64,000 bases of DNA from NCBI GenBank assembly GCA_023436715.1, contig JAEZIJ010000248.1, positions 1-64,000 on the forward strand, in the 5' to 3' direction. Source of the stretch: Acidobacteriota bacterium. Its GTDB lineage: Bacteria > Acidobacteriota > Terriglobia > Bryobacterales > Bryobacteraceae. Position numbers and translations under genes: made by a program. Positions 42,043 through 51,069 of the stretch are shown here, in pieces; the first letter of the stretch is position 1, and each line of letters starts with the position of its first letter. The notes beneath the pieces are model-generated. The model did not search any database, was not told where the DNA came from, and was given only the letters and a program-made list of their open reading frames with translations.

Positions 42043-42978
42043 GTGTATCTTCAAATTGTGAGGCACCGTTTCCCCCCCGGGGTCGTTCTGCTCGTCCTTA
42101 TCGCAATCTGCGGCGGAATCATCGCCGGGGTTGCCGTCCTGCGCGCGCGAAGTTACTCTACGGCCAGCCTCATTCGCCGGCTGCCCACGCAGAATGCCAT
42201 CCTCGTTTACATCGATTTCGGTGCCCTCCGCCGCGCGGGCGTGCTCGACCTTCTCACGGCTTCGAGCGTTGCCCAGGAACCCGAGTACCGCTCGTTCGTA
42301 GATCAAACGGGCTTCGATTACGCTCGCGATCTCGATTCCGCCCTCGTGTCGTTCGCGCCCACAGGCAAGTTCTTCCTCCTCCGCGGCCGTTTCGACTGGA
42401 AAAGCCTGAACGACTATACGATCGCGCACGGCGGCTCATGCCAGAACACGTTCTGCAAGGTGAAGGGCAGCACCGAAGATCGCCTGATTTCCTATTTCCC
42501 CCTCAAGAACGATGTGATGGCCCTGGCCGTCAGCAAGGACGAATCGGCGGTCGGGGAAATCCAGACGCGTCATCCCGAGCAGGGCCTGACGATCCCCCCC
42601 GAGCCCGTATGGTCGGTGATCGACACATCGGTACTGAAACAGAACACGTCGCTGCCCTCGGGCACACGCATGTTCGCGAGCGCGCTCGAAGGCGCGGAAA
42701 GAGTTGTCCTCGCGCTCGGGCCCGACGGCTCGGCGATGCGCCTGAGGCTTGACGTCACCTGCCGCAACCCGGAGACCGCGGCATCGCTCGCCTCGCAGTT
42801 TACCGACATCACGGCTGAGCTTCGGTCCCTGATCGTCCGCGAAAACCAGACCCCCAATCCGCGCGACCTCAGCGGAATCCTTACTGCCGGGAAGTTCGAG
42901 CACAAGGGCCGGCACGCGGTTGGCTACTGGCCGGTTCAACGCAGCTTCCTGGAATCGCTGGCCGGAGGCGGCCTGTAG
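42043..42978 (+). CDS. Membrane-anchored hypothetical protein
   Basis: 311 residues from a GTG; a second GTG at 42058 is possible. One N-terminal helix (VVLLVLIAICGGIIAGVAVL) followed by a periplasmic domain with LIRRLPTQNAILVYIDFGALRRAGVLDLLT and later GTRMFASALEGAERVVLALGPDGSAMRLRLDVTCRNPETAASLASQFTDITAELRSLI, a pattern I have seen in acidobacterial hypothetical proteins but cannot name. Two Cys (CQNTFCK) might form a disulfide. The stop TAG shares its last G with the GTG start of the kinase gene, so the two are coupled. Confidence 0.65.
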   Translation: MYLQIVRHRFPPGVVLLVLIAICGGIIAGVAVLRARSYSTASLIRRLPTQNAILVYIDFGALRRAGVLDLLTASSVAQEPEYRSFVDQTGFDYARDLDSALVSFAPTGKFFLLRGRFDWKSLNDYTIAHGGSCQNTFCKVKGSTEDRLISYFPLKNDVMALAVSKDESAVGEIQTRHPEQGLTIPPEPVWSVIDTSVLKQNTSLPSGTRMFASALEGAERVVLALGPDGSAMRLRLDVTCRNPETAASLASQFTDITAELRSLIVRENQTPNPRDLSGILTAGKFEHKGRHAVGYWPVQRSFLESLAGGGL

Positions 42979-43916
42979 TGACGCCCACCGGCGTGCTGTG
43001 CTGCGGAAGTATCGTCCTCGACATCATAGTGCGGCCGGTGGACGGTTTCGTCTTCAACACTTCCGTCTGGGTGGATGCCATTGAGCAGCAGCTTGGCGGA
43101 AACGGTGCAAGCACTTCATACACTCTCGCGGTGCTCGGCGCGCCGGTGCGTCTCGTCGGCGTCGTGGGCCGCGACTCGTTCGGTGAAACCGCCCTTGCGC
43201 GCCTCAAAAGCGCCGGCTGCGATGTAAGCAACATCTGTGTATCCGAGAGCCGCACCGCAACGAGTGTGGTTGTGGTGAACTCCGCCGGCGACCGCGCCCT
43301 TCTGCACCAGCCGGGCGCGAGCGCCACTGCCTTTTCCCAGGGCATCAACTTCGCACCCGCGCTCATCGCCGGCCTCTCCCATTTCCACTTCGCAAACCCG
43401 TTTTCCCTTCCGCGGCTCAGGACCCGCACCGCTGAAATCGTGCGCGCAGCCCGTGCCGCCGGCCTCACCGTGTCCGTCGACACGGGATGGGATTCCAAGG
43501 GCAGATGGCTGGAAGACCTCGGACCCTGCCTTCCGTGGACGGATCTGTTGTTCGTCAACGGAGAGGAAGCTCGGATGCTGACCGGAATCGAGGACCCTCG
43601 CGGGGCCGCGCGGCAATTGCGGGAACTGGGAGCCAAGACCGTAGTGGTGAAACTGGGCTCCGCGGGCTGCTTCGTATTACACGACGCCGGGGAGATCTCC
43701 TCGCCCGCGTTCAATGTTCATGTTGTCGATACAACCGGCGCCGGCGATTGTTTCGCGGGAGGGTTCCTGGCTGCGCTCGGCCGGGGTGCCTCGCTTGAGG
43801 AAGCGGCCCGGTTTGCCAACGCCGTGGCCGCGCTCAACGTGCAGTCGGCCGGAGCGACCGAAGGCGTGCTGCCGTACGAAGAAACGCTTGCGTGGATCTC
43901 CGCCGAGCGCCACTGA
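42978..43916 (+). CDS. PfkB-family carbohydrate/nucleoside kinase
   Basis: 312 residues from a GTG overlapping the previous stop by one base. Ribokinase fold: VLCCGSIVLDIIVRPVDG at the N-terminus, QQLGGNGASTSYTLAVLGAPVRLVGVVGRDSFGETALARLKSAG (PfkB signature 1, about 36-77) and VVDTTGAGDCFAGGFLAALGRG (about 249-270), with Asp in GAGD as catalytic base. Phosphorylates a sugar or a nucleoside; the particular substrate is not clear. It ends eight bases from the convergent HTH gene. Confidence 0.88.
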   Translation: MTPTGVLCCGSIVLDIIVRPVDGFVFNTSVWVDAIEQQLGGNGASTSYTLAVLGAPVRLVGVVGRDSFGETALARLKSAGCDVSNICVSESRTATSVVVVNSAGDRALLHQPGASATAFSQGINFAPALIAGLSHFHFANPFSLPRLRTRTAEIVRAARAAGLTVSVDTGWDSKGRWLEDLGPCLPWTDLLFVNGEEARMLTGIEDPRGAARQLRELGAKTVVVKLGSAGCFVLHDAGEISSPAFNVHVVDTTGAGDCFAGGFLAALGRGASLEEAARFANAVAALNVQSAGATEGVLPYEETLAWISAERH

Positions 43917-43924
43917 GCCGCACT

Positions 43925-44191
43925 TCAGGAATTGACAGCCGTCTGGGAGCGGTAGTAGGCCAGCAGCTTGGCTTCCTCGTACCCGATCTCGCGGGCGTAC
44001 TGGCGGATGTAGCTCGTGTTGTAGATTCCGCCCGGTAACTGCTCGAAGTCCCCTTCCTCAATGGCCAGAAGGAAGCGCATGCTGATCTTCGTGCTATCGG
44101 CAATTTCCCGGAGAGAAATCCCCTTGTGCTGGCGCAAAGCTGGCAGATTCAGCCGGTTGGCTACGGTAGTATTATTGCCATTCTTCCCCAT
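43925..44191 (-). CDS. RodZ-like helix-turn-helix protein, soluble
   Basis: 88 residues from the ATG at 44191 (MGKNGNNTT), with GGACG ahead; a TTG at 44212 would add seven. An XRE/HTH_25 domain: LPALRQHKGISLREIADSTKISMRFLLAIEEGDFEQLPGGIYNTSYIRQYAREIGYEE. This is the cytoplasmic part of RodZ without the membrane helix and periplasmic domain, so it may be a free-standing partner of MreB or a transcription regulator. The C-terminus AKLLAYYRSQTAVNS is a complete stop, not a frameshift as far as I can see. Confidence 0.75.
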   Translation of the reverse strand: MGKNGNNTTVANRLNLPALRQHKGISLREIADSTKISMRFLLAIEEGDFEQLPGGIYNTSYIRQYAREIGYEEAKLLAYYRSQTAVNS

Positions 44192-44287
44192 TCTGGCGTC
44201 CGTCCGATTCAATTGGGGTGATTTAGAAGACCCATGCTAGCACAAATAAGGGTCATGTCCGACACCGGTTTTCCGTGGTATTCTTCC

Positions 44288-44316
44288 TTGAGTAAATTAA
44301 GCATACCCAATACTTT
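44288..44316 (+). promoter_or_regulatory. Candidate promoter for the TPR/PEGA gene
   Basis: TTGAGT (44288-44293), 17 bases, TACTTT (44311-44316). The start codon at 44370 leaves a leader of about 45 bases. This is the best -35/-10 pair I saw in the window, and it also argues against starting translation at the in-frame codon at 44316. Confidence 0.45.
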
Positions 44317-44369
44317 TGACCGCGGCGGCTTCCGGGCGGGCAGGCGTCGTAGTCGCCCTGGTGAATTCC

Positions 44370-47300
44370 ATGGAAGCGAAAGAACTTCTCGCACAGGCAC
44401 AGAGCCTGTGCGCACAGCAGTTGTACGACGAAGGGATGGCGGCGGTACGCCGGGCGTTGGAGCTCGATCCGAGCGATCCCGCAATTCGGACGGCGTTGCT
44501 CGACCTTCTGGTCGAGCGCGCGCGCGGCCTGATCGATACGGATTTGCCCGCGGCCGAACCACTCATCCAGCAGGCGCTCGAAATCGACCCGGCACATGCG
44601 GCCGCCAGAAGCCTGCGTACCCGGCTGCTCGACCACAAGCGCGACCAGGCGGTGATTCGCTGCTTCATGCAGGCCCGGCAGTATCGGGCCTCGGGGGAAC
44701 TCGACAAGGCGCTCGCGGAAGCCGAGCAGTGCCTGGCCACCTATCCCCTCGACCCGCGACTCGCCCAGCTCCGGGACATTCTGAGCAAGGAACTGCAACA
44801 AAATCGGCCTAAAGCGCGTCCGGTGGACCTGGCTGCGCCGCGGCAACCCGAACAGGACGCGAAGCCGCCGGAACCCGTCCCGGACACTCCAACAACGGAG
44901 ATGCCGCCCGCCGAGGTGCCGCCCGCGCAGGCGCCCGCCGCCGCGCCTGCTCCTAACGTCGATGACCTGTTCGGCGCTGCGCCGCCTGCGGCGGGATTGC
45001 CGACCGTTGCCGTCCCCGTCCCTGCTGCTCCGCCGGCTCCTGCCGCGCAACCGCCTGAACCCGCACCGTCCCCGCTGAACGTCGACGACCTGTTCAGCGC
45101 TGCGCCGCCCGCGGCGGGATTGCCGACTGTAGCCGTCCCTGTCCCCGCTGCGCCGCCAGCTCCTGCCGCGCAACCGCCCGAACCCGCACCGTCCCCGCGG
45201 ACCGTCGATGACCTGTTCGGCGCTGCGCCGCCCGCGGCGGGATTGCCGACCGTTGCCGTCCCCGTCCCCGCTGCTCCGCCAGCTCCTGCCGCGCAACCGC
45301 CCGAACCCGCACCATCCCCTCTGAACGTCGACGACCTGTTCGGCGCTGCGCCCCCTGCGGCGGGATTGCCGACCGTTGCCGTCCCTGTCCCCGCTGCTCC
45401 GCCGGCTCCTGCCGCGCAACCGCCTGAACCCGCGGCGGCTACTCCCGCGCCCACGCCCCCTCCGCCCCAGCCGAAACCCAAGGCGCCGATGAATCCGGGA
45501 GTCAAGTGGGCCATCATCGGCGGAGTGGGAGCCATTGCGGTACTCCTGCTCGGCATCGTCGGGTTTAGTCTCTTGCGCAAGGGATCGACTCCCGCGGAAA
45601 GCATCGTCAACGTTGAAGTACGCACACAGCCGGCGGGCGCGGTGGTGCGCGTGGACGGCAAAACCCGCGGCACATCGAATTTTTCGTTGGAAGTCGCGCC
45701 GGGAACGTACCAGTTACAGGCGACGCTCGATGGCTATCTTCCGGCATCGACGTCCATCACTGTTGCTCCAGGCGCGGCGAAGCCGGTCGAACTGACGCTC
45801 CAACCGATGCCCCAAACAGTCCGGCTGTTCACGGACGCAACGGAAGGCAAAGTCACGCTTGACGGCCAACCCCCGCGCGATCTGCTCGAAGGGCAGTTGA
45901 CGATCGACTCCATCGCCCCCGGCAAACACACAGTGACCATTGCCGCCCGAAACAGCGAGGCGTCGTTCGTTTTCGAACTGGTGCCCGGCGGGGTTCCGGT
46001 TGTAACCGGCCAGCCCTCGGTCAAAAACGTTGCCGCACTGGTAGTGAGCAGCTTCGGCAACCGCGCACGCATCTACAGCAGCATCGCGCCTGCGAAGGCA
46101 CAAATGGACAGCGCGCCCGCGGGAGAACTTGGGCCCGACGGTCTGGAGTTGAGCGGTCTTGCGCCCGGCCCGCACGACCTCGCCGTGAGCGACGGCAAAA
46201 CGAACCTGAAAAAAGTGATCGAGATCGGCCCGGCGCCGGTGCTGACGGCCTTCCTGCAATCGGATCAGAATATCGGAACGCTGGTCGTTATGGCCGGCGA
46301 GGATGGCGCCGACGTGTACGTAGACGGCGCCAAGTACCGCCGGCAGACGGCCCGCGGCGGCCAGTTGCGCATCCCGCGCACACCGAAGGAGTACCGCGTG
46401 CGAATCGCCAAAGCGGGATTCCAGGACGTGCCCGAGCAGGTTGTCCAGATCGCCAAGGGCGAAGAGAAGAAGGTGGTGTTCAAGCTCGTTGCGCTGCCCA
46501 CCACCGCCCACCTCGCGATCGCAGGAGCGGTTCCCGGCGCGCAGGTTTTCCTCGACCAGAATCCTGTGGGCACGGTGCAGCCTGACGGATCTTTCCAGAT
46601 CCAGACCGTTGCCCCTGGTGAGCACGTAGTCGAACTGCGCAGGGATAAGGCGAGGTCTCAGCCCGTGCACAGGAGCTTCACCGCCGGCCAGACGGTCAGG
46701 CTGGCGGATGCGGACGTTATCCTGAAGAGCGCCACAGGAACCCTGCGCTTCAACATACAGCCCGCCGGAGCGCAGGTCAGCGTCGCGCGCGCGGGCGGCC
46801 CATCCCAGACCGCCACAGGGAGCACGATGGAACTCGAAGAGGGTTCCTACACCGTGACAGCGCACGCCGCCGGCCACGTCGAGCGGAGCGAACAGGTGCG
46901 GATTACCGGAGGCCAGACAGCGACCGTAACCATCGCGCTGGAGCGCGAGCAGCGCAAGCCCACCGTGGTCGCGACCGGAATGGAAGGGTGGGGCTCCGGA
47001 GCCTGGAATCCGGAGAAGGAGTGGTTCGTACGTCGCGGAGGCGGTTTCGTATTGTACAAGTCAACGGGCGCGGGCACGTATTCCTTTAACATCATGTTCT
47101 CCGCCGGCGGCGGCCTGATCCGCGGGAAGAACCTGGAATGGGTTGTGGACTACAAGGACGACCGCAACTACGTTCTGTTCCGCCTCGACAAGAATGAATT
47201 CCGCCGCATACGGAGCGTGAACGGCAAGCGCACGGAAATGGTCAAGAAGCAGCATGGGTTGGGCATCGGCGACTACCTCATGGCCGCGCTTCAGGTCGAA

Positions 47301-47462
47301 GTAACGCCCGCCGGCGTAACTAATCGTGCGCGAAAGGGCGAGCAGTGGGTAGTGATCGATTCCTGGACGCAGCCCGGCCTCACCCAGGACCGGTTCGGAA
47401 TACGCATCGAAGGCAAGGATGAAATCAGGCTGTCCGGGTTCAGTTTTTACCCGAAGGAGTAG
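44370..47462 (+). CDS. TPR, DDLF-repeat and PEGA domain membrane protein
   Basis: About 1,030 residues from the ATG at 44370 (MEAKELLAQAQSL). Residues 1-150: TPR-like helices (EGMAAVRRALELDPSDPAIRTALLDLLVERA, EIDPAHAAARS). About 197-356: four near-identical 41-residue Pro/Ala-rich repeats each opening VDDLFxAAPPAAGLP. About 380-402: one membrane helix (WAIIGGVGAIAVLLLGIVGF). Beyond it, several PEGA-type carbohydrate/surface-binding modules (VEVRTQPAGAVVRVDGKTRG and similar), then at about 871-1030 a beta-sandwich-like C-terminus (MEGWGSGAWNPEKEW, then GTYSFNIMF). The inside-facing part is the TPR and repeats; the PEGA part is outside. Function unknown. Confidence 0.75.
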   Translation: MEAKELLAQAQSLCAQQLYDEGMAAVRRALELDPSDPAIRTALLDLLVERARGLIDTDLPAAEPLIQQALEIDPAHAAARSLRTRLLDHKRDQAVIRCFMQARQYRASGELDKALAEAEQCLATYPLDPRLAQLRDILSKELQQNRPKARPVDLAAPRQPEQDAKPPEPVPDTPTTEMPPAEVPPAQAPAAAPAPNVDDLFGAAPPAAGLPTVAVPVPAAPPAPAAQPPEPAPSPLNVDDLFSAAPPAAGLPTVAVPVPAAPPAPAAQPPEPAPSPRTVDDLFGAAPPAAGLPTVAVPVPAAPPAPAAQPPEPAPSPLNVDDLFGAAPPAAGLPTVAVPVPAAPPAPAAQPPEPAAATPAPTPPPPQPKPKAPMNPGVKWAIIGGVGAIAVLLLGIVGFSLLRKGSTPAESIVNVEVRTQPAGAVVRVDGKTRGTSNFSLEVAPGTYQLQATLDGYLPASTSITVAPGAAKPVELTLQPMPQTVRLFTDATEGKVTLDGQPPRDLLEGQLTIDSIAPGKHTVTIAARNSEASFVFELVPGGVPVVTGQPSVKNVAALVVSSFGNRARIYSSIAPAKAQMDSAPAGELGPDGLELSGLAPGPHDLAVSDGKTNLKKVIEIGPAPVLTAFLQSDQNIGTLVVMAGEDGADVYVDGAKYRRQTARGGQLRIPRTPKEYRVRIAKAGFQDVPEQVVQIAKGEEKKVVFKLVALPTTAHLAIAGAVPGAQVFLDQNPVGTVQPDGSFQIQTVAPGEHVVELRRDKARSQPVHRSFTAGQTVRLADADVILKSATGTLRFNIQPAGAQVSVARAGGPSQTATGSTMELEEGSYTVTAHAAGHVERSEQVRITGGQTATVTIALEREQRKPTVVATGMEGWGSGAWNPEKEWFVRRGGGFVLYKSTGAGTYSFNIMFSAGGGLIRGKNLEWVVDYKDDRNYVLFRLDKNEFRRIRSVNGKRTEMVKKQHGLGIGDYLMAALQVEVTPAGVTNRARKGEQWVVIDSWTQPGLTQDRFGIRIEGKDEIRLSGFSFYPKE
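44958..45437 (+). repeat. Four 123-bp coding tandem repeats
   Basis: Copies start at 44958, 45081, 45204 and 45327, exactly 123 bases apart. They encode 41-residue units (VDDLFGAAPPAAGLPTVAVP, then Ala/Pro-rich sequence). Differences are mostly silent, apart from G to S in the second unit and L/R changes at the unit ends, so the array is either recent or kept alike by recombination. The last unit is cut short at its 3' end. Confidence 0.85.
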
Positions 47463-47464
47463 TC

Positions 47465-49630
47465 TTGACTAACCTGTCCCGCAGGGGATTTCTTACTTCC
47501 GCCGCCGGCTTCGCTTTTGCCGGCGGTTCGGCCGCCGAACAGCCGGAGTGGTTTGACCGCCCGATGCGGTGGGGCCAACTGACGCTGGTGGAGAACGACC
47601 CGGGCCGCTACGACCCGAATTTCTGGCTCGACTACTTCCGACGTACGCATTGCGATGCAACCTGCCTGAGCGCGGGCGGCTGCGTCGCGTACTATCCCAC
47701 GAAGGTTCCGCTGCACTACAGAACACCGTGGATGAAAAATACGGACCCGTTCGGCGAGCTCGTCGCCGGCTGCCGCAAGCTCGACATGGTGGTAGTGGCG
47801 CGGACGGATCCCCACGCCGCGCACCAGGACGTTTACGATGCGCACCCCGACTGGATCGCGGTGGATGCGCAGGGCAAGAAGCGCCGCCATTGGGCGAGTC
47901 CCGACCTCTGGGTGACCTGCGCGCTCGGGCCGTATAACTTCGAGTTCATGACCGAGGTCACGCGCGAGATTGTCTCGCGCTATCGCGTGGACGGCATCTT
48001 CTCGAACCGCTGGGCAGGCAGCGGCATGTGCTATTGCGAGCACTGCCGGAAGAACTTCCGCGCGGCTTACGGAATGGACCTGCCGCGCACGAACGACCCG
48101 CGCGACCCGGGGCGGCGCAATTACCTGCTCTGGCACCAGGAGCGGTTGTTCGAACTCTGGCGTCTCTGGGATTCCGAGATTCGCAAGATCAACCCGGCGG
48201 CCCGGTACATCGCCAACGCCGGCGGCGGCGCGCTGAGCGACCTCGATATGAAGACCATCGGCGAGCTGGCGCCAACGCTGTTCGCGGATCGTCAGGCGCG
48301 CCGCGGCCTCATGCCGCCCTGGGCGAACGGAAGAAACGGAAAGGAGTATCGCGCCACGCTGGGAAAGAAAGCCATCGCAGGCATCTTCAGCGTGGGAGTG
48401 GAGGAGCCCTATCGCTGGAAGGATTCGGTGCAACACGGCGACGAGATCCGCGTCTGGGTCGCCGAGGGCATCGCCAACGACCTGCGCCCGTGGTTCACCA
48501 AGTTTTCGGGCCACATTTACGACCGGCGCTGGTTGAAGCCCGTCGAGGACATCTACAACTGGCACTATCGCAACGAGCGCTACCTGCGGAACGAAGCCCC
48601 GCTCGCGCGCGTCGCGATGGTTTATTCGCAGCAGACCGCCATGTTCTACGGCGGCCCCCGCGCCGGACAGAAGGTGGAGGACCACACGCTCGGCATGTAT
48701 CACGCGCTCATCGAAGCGCGAGTGCCATTCGAGATGGTACACGACCGCCTGCTCGATGCGGCGCACATTGATCAGTTCAAGCTGCTGATCCTGCCGAATA
48801 TCGCCGCACTATCCGATACGCAGTGCGCGCAGCTTCGCGAATACGTCGCGCGCGGCGGAAGCATTCTCGCTACTCACGAGACTTCGCTTTACGACGAGTG
48901 GGGCGCGCGCCGCGCCGACTTCGGCCTTTCGGATCTGTTCGGCGCATCGTTCAACGGAAAGGTGGAAGGCCCGGTTCAGAATTCGTATCTGAACATCGAG
49001 AAGGACCCGGATACCGGCAAGTTCCACCCGGTCCTGGCTGGGCTCGAAGATGCCGGCCGCATCATCGCCGGCGTGTGGCAAGTGGATGCGGCGCCGCGCG
49101 GCAAGTCTGTTAACCCGCCGCTGACACTCATTCCCTCCTATCCGGACCTGCCGATGGAAGCGGCCTATCCGCGAGTCCCCAAGACCAATATCCCCGGAGT
49201 CTATCTCCGCGAAACCGGAAAGAGCCGGATCGTGTACTTCCCCTGGGACATCGACCGCGTTTTCTGGGATGTGATGGCCCCCGACCACGGCACGCTGCTC
49301 GCCAATGCCGTCGCGTGGGCGGCTAATGAGGAACGGCCCGCGACCGTCACCGGGCCAGGCGTCCTCGACGTCACCGTGTGGCGCCAGAAAGAATCGATGA
49401 CCGTTCACATCGTGAACCTCACAAATGCGATGATGATGAAGGGGCCATTTCGCGAGATAAATCCGGTCGGCGAGCAGCGGGTGCGCGTGCATCTGCCTGG
49501 GGGCCGCCGGCCACGGCGAATCCAGTTACTGGTGAGCGGCATCGTTCCGCGGGTCGAACAGTCAGAGGGGTATCTCACCGTTGCTGTGCCTTCGATTTCC
49601 GTGCACGAGGTGGTCGCGATCGACCTCTGA
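47465..49630 (+). CDS. Tat-exported GH42-like hydrolase with beta-galactosidase trimerisation domain
   Basis: 721 residues from a TTG with AAGGAG five bases ahead. N-terminal LSRRGFLTSAAGFAFAGG is a Tat signal. Then a TIM-barrel-like domain to about 350: RWGQLTLVENDPGRYDPNFWLDYFRRTHCD, VDAQGKKRRH, DGIFSNRWAGSGMCYCEHCRKNF, and from about 380 a GATase-like trimerisation domain (ARVAMVYSQQTAMFYGG, LLILPNIAALSDTQCAQLREYVARGGSILATHETSLYD). Groups with alpha-amylase-like or GH42-type proteins of unclear substrate. Follows the PEGA gene by 2 bases and may share its transcript. Confidence 0.75.
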   Translation: MTNLSRRGFLTSAAGFAFAGGSAAEQPEWFDRPMRWGQLTLVENDPGRYDPNFWLDYFRRTHCDATCLSAGGCVAYYPTKVPLHYRTPWMKNTDPFGELVAGCRKLDMVVVARTDPHAAHQDVYDAHPDWIAVDAQGKKRRHWASPDLWVTCALGPYNFEFMTEVTREIVSRYRVDGIFSNRWAGSGMCYCEHCRKNFRAAYGMDLPRTNDPRDPGRRNYLLWHQERLFELWRLWDSEIRKINPAARYIANAGGGALSDLDMKTIGELAPTLFADRQARRGLMPPWANGRNGKEYRATLGKKAIAGIFSVGVEEPYRWKDSVQHGDEIRVWVAEGIANDLRPWFTKFSGHIYDRRWLKPVEDIYNWHYRNERYLRNEAPLARVAMVYSQQTAMFYGGPRAGQKVEDHTLGMYHALIEARVPFEMVHDRLLDAAHIDQFKLLILPNIAALSDTQCAQLREYVARGGSILATHETSLYDEWGARRADFGLSDLFGASFNGKVEGPVQNSYLNIEKDPDTGKFHPVLAGLEDAGRIIAGVWQVDAAPRGKSVNPPLTLIPSYPDLPMEAAYPRVPKTNIPGVYLRETGKSRIVYFPWDIDRVFWDVMAPDHGTLLANAVAWAANEERPATVTGPGVLDVTVWRQKESMTVHIVNLTNAMMMKGPFREINPVGEQRVRVHLPGGRRPRRIQLLVSGIVPRVEQSEGYLTVAVPSISVHEVVAIDL

Positions 49631-49710
49631 TCCGGTTTCTCTCCCACCCCCGCGTGAATGGGCCATAACCTGCCTGCGAAACTGCAGGTAGTTCTGCGAC
49701 GTACACCCAT

Positions 49711-50547
49711 ATGCGCATAGCCTGGCTGCTGGCGTTCTGCTCCGCAGTCTCGTTTGCACAGGACGCACGGGAGATCGTTTCGCGATCTGTCGTACAGACT
49801 CAGAACAATTCGGATTCCGCTCGCAACTACACGTACGTTGAGCGGACGGAAATCCGCGACCTGGACGGCTCCGGCAACGGCGATGCCCTTCGCTCGCGCA
49901 CGTTCGATGTGACCATTCTGGACGGCACGCCTTACCGCCGGCTCGTCGCTCGTAACGATAAGCCGTTGCCTCCGCCCGAGGACAAGAAGGAAGAACAAAA
50001 GTTCGCGGAAAGCATGGCGCAGCGGCGGAGCGAAACGCCTGAGGAACGCGCAAGACGGCTCGCCGAGCGACAGAGGAAGCGGGCCGAGATGCGCGTGCCG
50101 CTTCAGGACATCCCAAAGGCGTTCGATCTGAGAATCGCCGGCGAAGAGAACGTAAACGGGGAACAAACCTGGGTCATCGATGCGCTGCCCCGCGCCGGGT
50201 ACCGCCCCACAACCGGTTTCACGCGCTTCTTCCCGAAAGTGAAAGGCCGTTTCTGGATCTCCAAACGGGACTACGCCTGGGTCAAGGTTGACGCCGAAGC
50301 TCTGGATACGATTTCCTACGGGTTGTTCCTGGCGCGCGTCCAGAGAGGTTCGCGCCTGCATTTCGAGCAGGCCAGAGTTTACGGCGACGTCTGGATGCCG
50401 ACCCGCCTCGAGGCCGCGGCCGCCGTTCGCCTGGCGCTATTCAAGTACATGCACACCGGCTATCAGGTGACGTACAAGGACTACCGCAAGTTCGAGGTGG
50501 AGTCCCATCTGATGGGCTTTCACGAACTACCGCAGCCGCAGCCCTGA
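49711..50547 (+). CDS. Exported LolA-like protein of unknown function
   Basis: 278 residues, with a signal peptide (MRIAWLLAFCSAVSFAQ). An outer-membrane-lipoprotein-sorting-like architecture is suggested by ARNYTYVERTEIRDLDGSG, DVTILDGTPYRRLVARNDKPLPPPEDK, GEENVNGEQTWVIDALPRAGYRP and KGRFWISKRDYAWVKVDAEALDTISYGLFLARVQRGSRL, which read like concave beta strands. The region about 85-125 is a charged helix (KKEEQKFAESMAQRRSETPEERARR). Common in Acidobacteria as a hypothetical protein. The class is an inference. Confidence 0.6.
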   Translation: MRIAWLLAFCSAVSFAQDAREIVSRSVVQTQNNSDSARNYTYVERTEIRDLDGSGNGDALRSRTFDVTILDGTPYRRLVARNDKPLPPPEDKKEEQKFAESMAQRRSETPEERARRLAERQRKRAEMRVPLQDIPKAFDLRIAGEENVNGEQTWVIDALPRAGYRPTTGFTRFFPKVKGRFWISKRDYAWVKVDAEALDTISYGLFLARVQRGSRLHFEQARVYGDVWMPTRLEAAAAVRLALFKYMHTGYQVTYKDYRKFEVESHLMGFHELPQPQP

Positions 50548-50591
50548 GGGAACCTCTGGCGCAAGGGATACAATAAAGCCGGGAGGCGGTT

Positions 50592-51041
50592 GTGCTCTCT
50601 TCCAAGCTCATTCGCCTTGTTTCGACTCACCGCGAGGAACTTGCCGCTCGCGTGATACGCCGCATCCGCCGTGAGGCGCGACTTCTCGAACTCGGAAAAA
50701 TGCCCGAGGGAGAACTGCGCGACCGCGCGCTCGAGATCTTCGAGCACCTGGAGACATGGCTCACGGCGAGACCCGGCGAACTTGCGGAATCCCATGAACG
50801 ACTCGGCCGCCGGCTCTGCGAAGAAGGCGTGCCGCTCCATGAGGCGGTCCACGCGCTCCAGATCATCAAGGAGTGCATGATTCAATTCGTGCAGGACCAG
50901 AGGACCACGGGCAGCACCCTGGAAATCTATGCCGAAGAGGAGCTGGAGCACAGCTCCGGTCACGTGTTCGACCTGATGATCTACAACCTCGTTCGCGGCT
51001 ACGAAAGCGCCATGTGGCGCCGGGTTGCGTCCGCTCCGTAG
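50592..51041 (+). CDS. Helical protein resembling an RsbRD N-terminal sensor domain
   Basis: 149 residues from a GTG preceded by GGGAGG. All-helical: SSKLIRLVSTHREELAARVIRRIRREAR, LRDRALEIFEHLETWLTARPGELAESHERLGRRLCEEGVPLHEAVHALQIIKECMIQFVQD. This pattern resembles the RsbT co-antagonist N-terminal (RsbRD_N) globin-like domain, here without any STAS domain. TACAAT at 50569-50574 could be a -10. A stand-alone sensor is an inference. The next gene starts 28 bases later. Confidence 0.55.
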   Translation: MLSSKLIRLVSTHREELAARVIRRIRREARLLELGKMPEGELRDRALEIFEHLETWLTARPGELAESHERLGRRLCEEGVPLHEAVHALQIIKECMIQFVQDQRTTGSTLEIYAEEELEHSSGHVFDLMIYNLVRGYESAMWRRVASAP

Positions 51042-51057
51042 ACCCCGCAAATCCCTG

Positions 51058-51069
51058 TACACTGGGGGA
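51058..51069 (+). promoter_or_regulatory. Possible leaderless -10 before the aldo/keto reductase
   Basis: TACACT at 51058-51063 is followed by six bases (GGGGGA) and then the ATG at 51070. If this is the -10 element, transcription would start at or near the A of the ATG, giving a leaderless mRNA. The G-run could alternatively be a Shine-Dalgarno placed too close to be usual. Confidence 0.3.
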
